NCBI GenBank assembly: GCA_004297395.1
Contig: SCUO01000036.1
Coordinates: 1-64,000 of the forward strand
Direction of reading: 5' to 3'
DNA from: Chloroflexota bacterium
Lineage (GTDB): Bacteria > Chloroflexota > Limnocylindria > Limnocylindrales > CSP1-4
Length of the DNA: 64,000 nucleotides
Shown here: positions 28,028 to 37,438 of the stretch, piece by piece
How the letters are laid out: every line of letters starts with the position of its first letter
Numbering within the stretch: position 1 is the first letter of the stretch
Position numbers and translations under genes: made by a program
Notes under the pieces: generated by a model
Seen by the model: the letters and a program-made list of their open reading frames with translations, nothing else
Database searches by the model: none
What the model was told of the DNA's origin: nothing

Positions 28028-28075
28028 GACGGGGACGGTCCCGCTCGATCGCCCTCGGCGGGTCGATCGCCGCCG

Positions 28076-29041
28076 CTACTCGTCCGCCAGGCGGAGGCGC
28101 GGTCCGGTCGGCCGCGCCGGCCCGGTCTGGGCGATCACCACGCCGAGCAGGATCAGCCCGCCACCCACGAGCTGGAGCGGGCCTAGGAGCTCGCCGAACA
28201 GCAGGTTCGCCAGGACGATCGTCCAGATCGGCTCGACCGTGCTCACGATCGACGCTCGGGCCGCCCCGATCCGATGGGTGCCGGCGTAGAACGCCAGGAT
28301 CGCGATGAACGTCGAAACGGCGCCGACGCCGAGGATCCCGCCCCACGCCTCTGCCGGGATCGCGGCCGGCAGGAGCGGTCGATCGAGCGCGAGGCCAGCC
28401 AGCCAGTAGGTCGCGGCGGTCGCCGACATCATCACCGCCCCAGCCGCGATCGGATCGATCGCCCCGACGCCGGCGTCGCGGCCGACGCCTTCGCGATCCT
28501 CGCCCGTCAGCCGGGCGGCGAGGACGATCCAGACCGAGTAGATGACCGGCGACGCGATCATCAAGAGCAGCCCGCCGAGCGGCGGCGCGGTGGCGACGTC
28601 GATCGCCCCGACGGCGAGCGCAACGCCGACCGTCGCCAGGCCGAGGGCGCCCCAGGCCCGCCGACCCTCGAGCCGCCGCCCGACCCGCAGCGACAGGACG
28701 GCGACGAGGGCCGGGTAGACGTACACGATGAGCGCACCCAGCGACGCCGAGACCGTCTCGAGGGCGGCGAAGTACGTGCCCGAGTTGCCGGTGTACAGGA
28801 CGCCGAGCAGCACCGAGACGAGGATCGCCCGGCGGTCCATCCCTCGAAGCGCCGCCCGGCTGCCCGGCCGGGACAGGACCCAGGCCCAGGCCAGCGCCGC
28901 ACCGATCAGGAACCGCCATGCCATGAGCGTGTGCCAGCCGACGTCGGCCGCATAGACGGGCTTGGCGAACAGCGCGCCGGACCCGAACGAGAATGCCGAG
29001 ACGACCGTCAACCCCACGCCGACGGCAACTGACCGGGACAT
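28076..29041 (-). CDS. EamA/DMT-superfamily transporter
   Basis: Ten-TM pattern, two EamA repeats, 'ASIVSTVEPIWTIVLANLLFGE'. Confidence 0.85.
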   Translation of the reverse strand: MSRSVAVGVGLTVVSAFSFGSGALFAKPVYAADVGWHTLMAWRFLIGAALAWAWVLSRPGSRAALRGMDRRAILVSVLLGVLYTGNSGTYFAALETVSASLGALIVYVYPALVAVLSLRVGRRLEGRRAWGALGLATVGVALAVGAIDVATAPPLGGLLLMIASPVIYSVWIVLAARLTGEDREGVGRDAGVGAIDPIAAGAVMMSATAATYWLAGLALDRPLLPAAIPAEAWGGILGVGAVSTFIAILAFYAGTHRIGAARASIVSTVEPIWTIVLANLLFGELLGPLQLVGGGLILLGVVIAQTGPARPTGPRLRLADE

Positions 29042-29108
29042 GCCGGCGAGGCTATCCGGTCGCGAGCCCCGCCGCTTGGTGATCGGCGGCTAAGCGGTAG
29101 GCGGGAAG

Positions 29109-29870
29109 ATGTCCGGCATGGACCTTGTCCGGCTCGGCCGCACCGTTCGAGCCCTTCGGCATCGCCTCGGCTGGCGCCAGACGGATCTCGGAGCGCGGGC
29201 GGGCGTTCGCCAGCAGGTCGTTTCGGACATCGAGTGCGGTCGGGCGGCGTCTGTGGCTCTCCCACGACTCGCCGCCGTCGTGGCCGCGCTCGACGCCGAT
29301 CTCGACCTGTTCGTCCGCTGGCGCGGCGGCGCGCTTGACCGACTCCTCGATGAGCGGCACGCGGCCCTGTGTGGCGATCTCGCCGACCGTCTGGTCCGCC
29401 TGGGCTGGGAGGTCCACAGCGAAGTCTCGTACGCCTACTACGCGGAGCGCGGCTCGATCGATGTCCTTGGCTGGCACCCGGGAGCTCGGGCCATCCTGAT
29501 CGGCGAGGTCAAGACCGAGCTCACGTCGACGGAGTCGACGTCGCGGAAGCACGACGAGAAAGTCCGGCTCGGGCCGCGCATCGCACGTGACCGCCTTGGT
29601 GTGTCGGCCCGGTTCGGGATCAGGTTGCTGGTCCTGCCGGACCACTCCACGGAGCGTCGCCGGGTCGCCCGCCACGAGGCGATCCTCGGTCGGGCCTACC
29701 CAATCCGCGGTCGAGCAGCCTGGGCCACCCTTGCCAGACCCACGAGTGCTGCTTCCGCGCTGGTGTTCCTGTCACCTACCCATGACAGCGGTGCTAGGCG
29801 GGGTCCTGTCACGAGGATCCGTGCTCGAACACGGACGCTGAACGGGGACCCTACCTCGATCAACAGCTGA
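29109..29870 (+). CDS. XRE-type HTH protein with C-terminal PD-(D/E)XK-nuclease-like region
   Basis: LGRTVRALRHRLGWRQTDLGARAGVRQQVVSDIECGR HTH; GSIDVLGWHPGARAILIGEVKTEL resembles D-x(n)-ExK. Confidence 0.65.
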   Translation: MSGMDLVRLGRTVRALRHRLGWRQTDLGARAGVRQQVVSDIECGRAASVALPRLAAVVAALDADLDLFVRWRGGALDRLLDERHAALCGDLADRLVRLGWEVHSEVSYAYYAERGSIDVLGWHPGARAILIGEVKTELTSTESTSRKHDEKVRLGPRIARDRLGVSARFGIRLLVLPDHSTERRRVARHEAILGRAYPIRGRAAWATLARPTSAASALVFLSPTHDSGARRGPVTRIRARTRTLNGDPTSINS

Positions 29871-29893
29871 GTCGCCCTTGAACAATGCCAATC

Positions 29894-29976
29894 GCCGGAT
29901 ACCACCGGCCAGAAGCGTAAGTGGCGCGTCGAGGGCCGCTCCTGCCGGATAGCACCGCCCGGTGGAGTAGGTGGCG
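29894..29976. repeat. Imperfect 33-bp direct repeat, 50-bp period
   Basis: GCCGGATACCACCGGCCAGAAGCGTAAGTGGCG (29894) and GCCGGATAGCACCGCCCGGTGGAGTAGGTGGCG (29944). Confidence 0.6.
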
Positions 29977-30166
29977 GACGGAGCGGCGGCGGAGCGAGGG
30001 GCGAGTGAGGGCGACTCGCCGGCGAGCAAAGGACGCCTGGTGGGCATGCACCAGGGAACAAGCCGGGCAGGCCGCCCTCGGGGGCGCGCCGGGCCGGACG
30101 GCCCCTCGAAGTTCTGCCGATCGGCCCGAGGGTCCCATCCGGGGGAACCCTCTACACTTCCCTCTC

Positions 30167-30667
30167 GTGACCGAACTCACAGAACGCGCCGTGGCGTCCC
30201 GCGTGCCATCGCTCGCCGACGAGCGCCTCCAGGTGATCGCCCGCCGCGATCCCGTGACGGTCCGCGAGGGCACCAGCCTCGCTGAGTGCATCGACCGAAT
30301 CCGGGAGACCGGGACCGGCGATTCCGTGTTCGTCACCGACGCCGAGGGCAAGCTCTGCGGGGTCTTGACCGAGCGCGACATCTTCGCCCGCCTCGTCGGC
30401 CACGACGTCGACCTTGGCCAGCCCGTCGAGCGGCTCATGAACGCGCATCCCTGGACGCTCCACCTGGACCAGCTCGTCCGCCACGCCATCGACCTGATGC
30501 AGACCGGGCGCTACCGGAACGTGCCGCTGGTCGATGACGCGGACCACCTCGTCGGGGTCATCCGCCCGGTCGACATCCTCAAGTACCTCGCGGAGGCGTT
30601 CCCCGAGGAGCTCCTGAACCTGCCGCCGCGGCCCCACCAGCGCATGAAGTCGACGGAGGGCGCGTGA
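30167..30667 (+). CDS. Tandem CBS-domain protein
   Basis: GTG start; SVFVTDAEGKLCGVLTERDIFARL and NVPLVDDADHLVGVIRPVDILKYL. Confidence 0.88.
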   Translation: MTELTERAVASRVPSLADERLQVIARRDPVTVREGTSLAECIDRIRETGTGDSVFVTDAEGKLCGVLTERDIFARLVGHDVDLGQPVERLMNAHPWTLHLDQLVRHAIDLMQTGRYRNVPLVDDADHLVGVIRPVDILKYLAEAFPEELLNLPPRPHQRMKSTEGA

Positions 30668-32532
30668 CGACCGTCAAGGAGCCTCCCGCCGGGACCCGTC
30701 AGCTCGAGCGGGTCACGATCCGGTTCGCCGGCGACTCGGGCGACGGCATGCAGCTGACCGGGTCGCAGTTCACCCGGACCGCCGCGGTCTTCGGCAACGA
30801 CATCAGCACCTACCCCGACTTCCCGGCCGAGATCCGGGCGCCCGCGGGAAGCCTGCCGGGCGTCTCGGGCTTCCAGCTCAGCTTCGCCTCGACGAGGATC
30901 CACACCCCCGGCGACCAGCCCGACGTCCTCGTTGCGATGAACCCGGCGGCCCTCAAGTCGAACCTCGGCGACCTGCTGCCCGGAGGGGCGCTCGTCGTCA
31001 ACGAGGACGCCTTCACCCCGGTCAACCTCAACAAGGTGGGCTACGCCAGCAACCCCCTGACCGACGGCTCCCTGTCGGCCTACAACCTCTTCACGGTCCC
31101 GATCTCGACGCTCAATGCCCGGGCATCGGAGGGCCTCGAGCTCACCAACAAGCAGATCGACCTGACCAAGAACTTCTTCGCCCTGGGCCTGATGTTCTGG
31201 CTCTACGACCGGAGCATGGAGCCCACGATCCGCTGGATCGACGAGAAGTTCTCGAAGCGGCCGGTCATCGCCGAGGGCAACAAGCGCGCCCTCCGGGCCG
31301 GCTACAACTTCGGCGAAACGACCGAGATCTTCCACGAACGCTACGTCGTACCGCCGGCCCGCCTGGCGCCCGGGCGGTACCGCAACATCACCGGCAACGA
31401 GGCGACCGCGCTCGGCTTCGTGGCCGCGTCCCAGCTCGCCGAGCGGACCCTGTTCTACGGCTCCTACCCGATCACGCCGGCCTCGGACATCCTCCACAGC
31501 CTGGCGGCCTACAAGAACTTCGGGGTCAAGACCTACCAGGCCGAGGACGAGATCGCGGCCATCGGAGCGGCCATCGGGGCGTCCTACGGCGGCGCCCTCG
31601 GGATCACGGGGACGTCCGGGCCCGGCCTGGCCCTCAAGAGCGAGGCCCTCGGCCTGGCCGTCATGGTCGAGCTGCCGCTCGTCGTCATCGATGTCCAGCG
31701 GGGTGGCCCGTCCACGGGCCTGCCGACCAAGACCGAGCAGGGCGACCTGCTCCAGTCGATGTTCGGCCGCAACTCGGATTCGCCCGTCGCGATCATCGCC
31801 CCGGCGACGCCGGCGGAGTGCTTCGACATGGCCATCGAGGCCTGGCGCATCGCCCTCAAGTACATGACCCCGGTGGTCTTCCTCAGCGACGCCTTCCTGG
31901 CCAACGGCGCCGAGCCGTGGGCCATCCCGGACCCGGGCGACCTGCCCCACATCGCTGTCCCCAACCGAACCGAGAAGGAAGGCTTCTACCCGTACTCGCG
32001 GGACCCGGTCACGCTGGCCCGGCCATGGGCCGTCCCCGGGACGCCCGGCCTCGAGCACCGGATCGGCGGCCTCGAGAAGTCGGACGTGATCGGCAACGTC
32101 AGCTACGACCCGGACAACCACCACCGGATGACGGTCCTGCGCCAGGACAAGATCGCCGGCATCGCCCGGGACATCCCGCCGCTCGACGTCTTCGGCGCCC
32201 CCGAAGGTGACCTGCTCATTCTCGGCTGGGGCTCCACCTACGGCGCGATCCGGAGCGCCGTCGAGCGGCTGCGCGAGCGTGGCCTGGCCGTCTCGCACGC
32301 CCACCTCCGCCACCTGAATCCGCTGCCGGCGAACACCGAGACGGTCCTACGCTCGTTCGGTCGCGTCCTCGTCCCGGAGCTCAACCTGGGCCACCTCCTG
32401 ATGCTCATCCGGGCGCGCTACCTCATCGACGCGATCGGCTACAACCGGGTCCGCGGCAAGCCCTTCCGGATCGCCGAGATCGAGGTCGAGGCGGAGCGGA
32501 TCCTCGAGGCGATGAAGGTGGCAGCGCGATGA
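30664..32532 (+). CDS. korA: 2-oxoacid:ferredoxin oxidoreductase, fused gamma-alpha subunit (KorA type)
   Basis: FAGDSGDGMQLTGSQFTRTAAVFGNDISTYPDFPAEIRAP; YPITPASDILH; GGPSTGLPTKTEQGDL. Confidence 0.93.
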   Translation: MTTVKEPPAGTRQLERVTIRFAGDSGDGMQLTGSQFTRTAAVFGNDISTYPDFPAEIRAPAGSLPGVSGFQLSFASTRIHTPGDQPDVLVAMNPAALKSNLGDLLPGGALVVNEDAFTPVNLNKVGYASNPLTDGSLSAYNLFTVPISTLNARASEGLELTNKQIDLTKNFFALGLMFWLYDRSMEPTIRWIDEKFSKRPVIAEGNKRALRAGYNFGETTEIFHERYVVPPARLAPGRYRNITGNEATALGFVAASQLAERTLFYGSYPITPASDILHSLAAYKNFGVKTYQAEDEIAAIGAAIGASYGGALGITGTSGPGLALKSEALGLAVMVELPLVVIDVQRGGPSTGLPTKTEQGDLLQSMFGRNSDSPVAIIAPATPAECFDMAIEAWRIALKYMTPVVFLSDAFLANGAEPWAIPDPGDLPHIAVPNRTEKEGFYPYSRDPVTLARPWAVPGTPGLEHRIGGLEKSDVIGNVSYDPDNHHRMTVLRQDKIAGIARDIPPLDVFGAPEGDLLILGWGSTYGAIRSAVERLRERGLAVSHAHLRHLNPLPANTETVLRSFGRVLVPELNLGHLLMLIRARYLIDAIGYNRVRGKPFRIAEIEVEAERILEAMKVAAR

Positions 32533-33575
32533 CCGACGAGAAGAACAGCGTCGCGGCGACCCTGCCGGTGCTGACCCGCAAGGACTTCGTGTCCGACCAG
32601 GAGGTCCGCTGGTGCCCGGGCTGCGGCGACTACTCGATCCTGGCCCAGACCCAGAAGGTGATGCCGGACTTCGGCTACCCGCGCGAGAACATCGTCTTCA
32701 TCAGCGGCATCGGCTGCTCGGGGCGGCTGCCGTACTACATGAACACCTACGGCTTCCACTCGATCCACGGCCGCGCCCCGGCGATCGCGACGGGCCTCAA
32801 GGCCGCCCGGCCCGACCTCATGGTCTGGGTCATCACCGGTGACGGCGACGCCCTCTCGATCGGCGGCAACCACCTCATCCACTCGCTCCGTCGGAACGTC
32901 GACCTCCGGATCATCATGTTCAACAACCGGATCTACGGGCTCACCAAGGGCCAGGCCAGCCCGACCTCCGAGTTCGGCAAGATCACCAAGTCGTCGCCGT
33001 ACGGGACGGTCGACTACCCGGTCAGCCCGCTGGCGATCGCCCTGGCCGCCGAGGCGAGCTTCATCGCCCGGACCGTCGACACCCACACCGAGCACATCCA
33101 GCAGACCCTCGAGGGCGCCGGGCGGCATCACGGCTCGGCCTTCGTCGAGGTCCTCCAGAACTGCAACATCTTCAACGACGGCGCCCACCGCGAGTTCACC
33201 GATCGGGAGGTCCGCGACGACCGGATGCTCGTCCTGGAGCACGGTAAGCCGATGCTCTTCGGCAAGGACCGCAGCAAGGGCATCCGGCTCCACGGCCACC
33301 AGCCCGAGATCGTGACGATCGGCGAGAACGGGATCACGGAGGCCGACATCCTCGTCCACGACGAGACCGATCCCCTCATCGCCTTCATGCTCGCCCACAT
33401 CTACTGGCCGGAGTTCCCGGTGCCGGTCGGCGTCGTCCGGCGGATCAGCCGGCCGACCCACGACGAGCTCATGACGAACCAGATCGAGCAGGCGATCGCG
33501 GGGCGGGGCAAGGGCGACCTGGCCCGGCTGCTTGCCTCGGGCGAGACCTGGACGGTCGAAGGCGACGAGGCATGA
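32529..33575 (+). CDS. korB: 2-oxoacid:ferredoxin oxidoreductase, beta subunit (KorB type)
   Basis: RWCPGCGDYSIL, GIGCSGRLPYYMNTYG, TGDGDALSIGGNHLIHSLRRN TPP motif. Confidence 0.94.
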   Translation: MTDEKNSVAATLPVLTRKDFVSDQEVRWCPGCGDYSILAQTQKVMPDFGYPRENIVFISGIGCSGRLPYYMNTYGFHSIHGRAPAIATGLKAARPDLMVWVITGDGDALSIGGNHLIHSLRRNVDLRIIMFNNRIYGLTKGQASPTSEFGKITKSSPYGTVDYPVSPLAIALAAEASFIARTVDTHTEHIQQTLEGAGRHHGSAFVEVLQNCNIFNDGAHREFTDREVRDDRMLVLEHGKPMLFGKDRSKGIRLHGHQPEIVTIGENGITEADILVHDETDPLIAFMLAHIYWPEFPVPVGVVRRISRPTHDELMTNQIEQAIAGRGKGDLARLLASGETWTVEGDEA

Positions 33576-34072
33576 CCTGCCCGGTCTGCCAGTGGCAGAA
33601 CTTCGAGGGCGACGACCTGTGCGAGAACTGCGGGGCGGACCTGCGGGCCTCGGACACGCCCGAGCCGGCGACGGGCTTCAAGGGCCCGCTCCTGGGCGTC
33701 CATCTCGACGAGCTCGGGGCACCCGAGCCCGAGACCGTGGACGGCTCGGCGGATGTCGCCGAGGTCATCGAGCGGATGCACCGGGACGGCATCGACTGCG
33801 TCCTCGTGACCGAGGACGGCAAGCTGGCCGGCATCTTCACCGACCGGGACGCGCTGCTGAAGCTCGCCGGTCGCGGTCCGGAGCACCGACCCATCCGCGA
33901 GCTCATGACGCGCGACCCGGTCGTCCTCCGCCACGACGACACGATCGCGGTCGCGATCAACAAGATGGCCGTCGGCGGCTTTCGCCACGTCCCGATCGTC
34001 GATGGCGCCCGACCGACGGCGGTCGTCTCCGCCCGCGACGTCTTCCGGCACATCTCGGCGCGCCTCGGCTGA
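33572..34072 (+). CDS. Zinc-ribbon + tandem CBS-domain protein
   Basis: N-terminal CPVCQWQNFEGDDLCENCG; two CBS motifs; ATGA overlap with korB. Confidence 0.86.
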   Translation: MTCPVCQWQNFEGDDLCENCGADLRASDTPEPATGFKGPLLGVHLDELGAPEPETVDGSADVAEVIERMHRDGIDCVLVTEDGKLAGIFTDRDALLKLAGRGPEHRPIRELMTRDPVVLRHDDTIAVAINKMAVGGFRHVPIVDGARPTAVVSARDVFRHISARLG

Positions 34073-34100
34073 GGCCGGGCCTTCGAGCGGCCGCCCTTCC

Positions 34101-35264
34101 GTGAACGCCCCGCGCCCCGTCATCCCCGATGCCCGCTACGGCGAGCGTCTGGCAAGGACCCAGGCCCTGCTTCACGAGCGCGGCATCGCGGCGCTCCTGG
34201 TCGGTGTCGGGGCCGATCTTCGGTACCTCGCCGGCTATGTCGCCATGCCGCTCGAGCGGCTCACCATGCTCGTCCTGCCGGCCGGCAGTCGGCCCTCGCT
34301 CGTGGCGCCCCGCCTCGAGGCGATGGCCGCGGCCGCAACGCCCCTGGTCCGGACCGGCCTCGTCGACCTCGTCGCCTGGGACGAGACCGACGATGCCCAC
34401 GCCATCGTCGCCGGGCTGCTTGCTGCCGCCCCGGAACCGTCGAACCAGCGCGTCCTCGTCAGCGACCGGCTCTGGGCGATGCACGTCCTGGGCCTCGAGC
34501 GGGTCCTGCCCGGCCGTGGACTGGGGCTGGCCAGCGAGATCCTGGGCGAGCTCCGGATGGTCAAGGATCCCGACGAGTTGGCCCTGCTCCGCCTGGCCGC
34601 TCACGCCGCCGACCGGGTCGTGGCGCAGATCGCCGCCGGACGGCTCATCGGCCGGACCGAGCTCGACGTCAGCCGCGAGGTCCGCGAGCGGCTGGTGGCC
34701 GAGGGCCACGAGTCGGCCGAGTTCGCGATCGTCGCATCCGGGCCGAACTCGGCGTCACCTCACCATGACGCATCCGATCGCGTGATCGGGGCCGGCGAGC
34801 CGATCGTCCTCGATATCGGCGGCGCGCTCGGCGGCTACTGCTCCGACACGACCCGGACGCTGTGGGTCACCGGCAGCAACCCTGGCGCCGGGCCGACGCC
34901 GGAGTTCCGGGCGCTGTTCGACTGCCTCCGCGAGGCCCAGGCGGAGGCGTGCACGGCAGTTCGACCGGGGGTCGCCTGTGATGCGATCGACGCCGTGGCC
35001 CGGGGGCGGATCACGGCCGACGGCCACGGCCCCGGGTTCATCCACCGCACCGGCCACGGCATCGGACTCGAGACCCACGAGGATCCGTACATCGTCGCCG
35101 GCAACGGCGAGCCGCTCCGGCCGGGGATGACCTTCAGCGTGGAGCCCGGGATCTACGTCGCGGGCCACCACGGGGCGCGGATCGAGGACATCGTCGTCTG
35201 CGGTCGTGATGGGCCGGACCTCCTCAACGAGTCGAGCCGCGATCTCTGGGTCGTCGCCGGATAG
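34101..35264 (+). CDS. M24 family Xaa-Pro aminopeptidase/dipeptidase
   Basis: GTG start; LDIGGALGGYCSDTTRT, HRTGHGIGLETHEDPYI, GMTFSVEPGIYVAGHHGARIED. Confidence 0.92.
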   Translation: MNAPRPVIPDARYGERLARTQALLHERGIAALLVGVGADLRYLAGYVAMPLERLTMLVLPAGSRPSLVAPRLEAMAAAATPLVRTGLVDLVAWDETDDAHAIVAGLLAAAPEPSNQRVLVSDRLWAMHVLGLERVLPGRGLGLASEILGELRMVKDPDELALLRLAAHAADRVVAQIAAGRLIGRTELDVSREVRERLVAEGHESAEFAIVASGPNSASPHHDASDRVIGAGEPIVLDIGGALGGYCSDTTRTLWVTGSNPGAGPTPEFRALFDCLREAQAEACTAVRPGVACDAIDAVARGRITADGHGPGFIHRTGHGIGLETHEDPYIVAGNGEPLRPGMTFSVEPGIYVAGHHGARIEDIVVCGRDGPDLLNESSRDLWVVAG

Positions 35265-35423
35265 GGACGGGCCACCCGGCTCGGAGGTAGTTCCGGGTCC
35301 TCCCGGACCGGTCTCGTGGCGGTCGGCTATCATCGGTCGACGGGCAGTCCGCCCGGCGCCACCTCGACGCGAGCCCATGAACCTGATCAAGATGCGGCGC
35401 TCCGGCGCCGCCGCCCACGGCCG

Positions 35424-36221
35424 ATGAGCCGCCGATCCCACCACCCCGCGCGTCGCCATGGCCGGGGCCACCCGGAGGTCCGCGGCCCGCGACCGGCTTC
35501 GCCCGCCGGCGACGCACCACTCGCGGCCGGTCCCGAGCCGCGGCCTGCCGACGCCGACGCCGGCGCCGGCGCCGCCCCCGCCCGCCGGCTCGCGATGCCG
35601 ACCGCCACCGCTGCCTCGCAGATCCAGGACCCCGTTCCGTCGTCGTCGTCGCCGGCCGTCCCCGCACCGGACGAGCCGATGTTCGCCGCTCCCTCGACGG
35701 CGGACGCAGCCACGCTGCCGCGGTCCGAACGGGAGGCGCCGCCCGATTCCGTGCCACGCGGCGAAGCTGATGCCCGGCCGGCCCCGGCGAGACGCGACCA
35801 GCCCTCGGCCGGGGCGCCCCCTCGCGTCGCTGCGCCTCGCGTCGCTGCGCCTCGCGTCGGGACCACGCCCCCGGCCCGTCCGGCCGATGGCCCGGTCGCC
35901 GTGCCGTCCTTCCAGCCTGGTGCCACCGACGCCGACCGGAACGGCTGCACCGCCCCGCAGCTCCGGCGGTTCATCAAGAGCCGGGCCTACGTCCCGATGC
36001 ACGAGCTCCGGCGCCGCTTCGCGATCGAGGGGGGCGACGACGACGTCACGCCGGTCGAGATGGACCGCGGCGTGCGGGTGTTCGTGGGCCTGCCGAACCG
36101 GGAGGGCCGGCTCCTCGGCGACCTCCTCCGGTCGGGCGACATCGGCTACGAGCTGTCATTCGACCCGATCGCACCGATCGTGGTGGGCGTCTTTCCGATG
36201 CGGCCGGTGCCGCGAGCCTGA
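35424..36221 (+). CDS. Hypothetical protein: P/A-rich disordered N-terminus and ~90-aa C-terminal domain
   Basis: ATG 35424; C-terminal GCTAPQLRRFIKSRAYVPMHELRRRFAIEGGDDDVTPVEM...; no family recognised. Confidence 0.55.
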   Translation: MSRRSHHPARRHGRGHPEVRGPRPASPAGDAPLAAGPEPRPADADAGAGAAPARRLAMPTATAASQIQDPVPSSSSPAVPAPDEPMFAAPSTADAATLPRSEREAPPDSVPRGEADARPAPARRDQPSAGAPPRVAAPRVAAPRVGTTPPARPADGPVAVPSFQPGATDADRNGCTAPQLRRFIKSRAYVPMHELRRRFAIEGGDDDVTPVEMDRGVRVFVGLPNREGRLLGDLLRSGDIGYELSFDPIAPIVVGVFPMRPVPRA

Positions 36222-36282
36222 GCCCGGCACCGCCGGCCCGGGGCCGGCGCCGAGCGCGGCGAACCGCCGCGATCCAGGCCCT

Positions 36283-36313
36283 GTCGCATACGCGACTGTT
36301 GCGTAGACGCAAC
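36283..36313. promoter_or_regulatory. Two adjacent short dyads
   Basis: GTCGC-atac-GCGAC (36283-36296) and GTTGCGT-ag-ACGCAAC (36298-36313). Confidence 0.6.
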
Positions 36314-36466
36314 GTTGACCTTGCAATCGTCGGTCGCCACCTTGACCCATCCCCTTGACAGGCCGCATCCTTCCTTGATAGCCCGAATGGCAGTCGTGGC
36401 GCAGGACCATCGTCCCAGGGGCTACGAGAGCAGAACCGGTCCAGACAGCGGCCCAGGAGGTCATCC

Positions 36467-37432
36467 GTGATTCGTCGACCCACACATCGGAGGGTCAGCT
36501 ACCTCGCCACCATCTCGCTCGTCGCGCTTGCCCTCCTGGTTCCGGCTGGCGCCAGCGCCGCGACACCGGACCTGAGTCCGATCCAGTACGGCGCACCGGC
36601 TACGGTCTCCGTTGACTCGACGCAGGGCGCCGTGGTCCTCGGCGTTCGAAACGACGGCAAGAGCACCGTCTCCCAGCTCTTCCTCGTCGAGGTCACAATC
36701 CTCGGCGGCTCCATCACGGCGATGTACCCGTCGCAGCCCAGCTGTGCCGAGGACTTCTCGTCGTGCACCCTCGGCCAGCTCAAGCCGAAGAAGGAGGCGA
36801 CGGTCATCGTCGTCTTCGACTTTGACGCAGGCTCGACGTCGGCGACCGTATCGGGCACGTTCAACACGACCGGCACGGCAGGCGACAACGACCAGAGCCA
36901 CGGCGACTCTTGGCAGGTCTCGGCCACCGTGACCCAGTCCGCGGACGCCCAGGACTTCGCCGGTCGCTTCATCGACCTCGACGGCAACCCGCTCGTCGCG
37001 AACGACCAGGTCATCAACGACGACACCAACCCGCATGCGACCAAGGTCATCGCCCCGCAGACCCTCATCGGCGTGACCGTCGAGGACGGCGCCGTCGTTG
37101 CCCAGCCATGCGACCCGACGAAGGTGGCGTGCGCGAAGCTATTCGGCGAGACCTCCAGCATCAGCGTCGCCCTGGGCGGGACGTTCGCCGGCGGCTTCCA
37201 GATCGTGATCGGCTTCGACGGCTCGGAGCTGCCGGGGGGCGTCAACGCCAATTCGATCAAGATCTACCACACGTACACGGGTGGCTCCGAGGTCATCAGC
37301 CAGAAGTGCCAGTTCGCCCCGAACTCGACGACCCCGAAGAGCATGCCGTGCCTCACCGCGAGCAAGGACGGACCGGACCTCTGGGTCACGATCTGGACGA
37401 CCCACAACGGGGTCATGCGCGGGCTCGGCTGA
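36467..37432 (+). CDS. Secreted hypothetical protein
   Basis: Signal peptide VSYLATISLVALALLVPAGASA; beta-rich repeats; family not recognised. Confidence 0.6.
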   Translation: MIRRPTHRRVSYLATISLVALALLVPAGASAATPDLSPIQYGAPATVSVDSTQGAVVLGVRNDGKSTVSQLFLVEVTILGGSITAMYPSQPSCAEDFSSCTLGQLKPKKEATVIVVFDFDAGSTSATVSGTFNTTGTAGDNDQSHGDSWQVSATVTQSADAQDFAGRFIDLDGNPLVANDQVINDDTNPHATKVIAPQTLIGVTVEDGAVVAQPCDPTKVACAKLFGETSSISVALGGTFAGGFQIVIGFDGSELPGGVNANSIKIYHTYTGGSEVISQKCQFAPNSTTPKSMPCLTASKDGPDLWVTIWTTHNGVMRGLG

Positions 37433-37438
37433 GCCCGG

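Noticed and set aside
30511-32313. 600-aa - ORF
   Set aside because: Antisense to korA with low-complexity composition.
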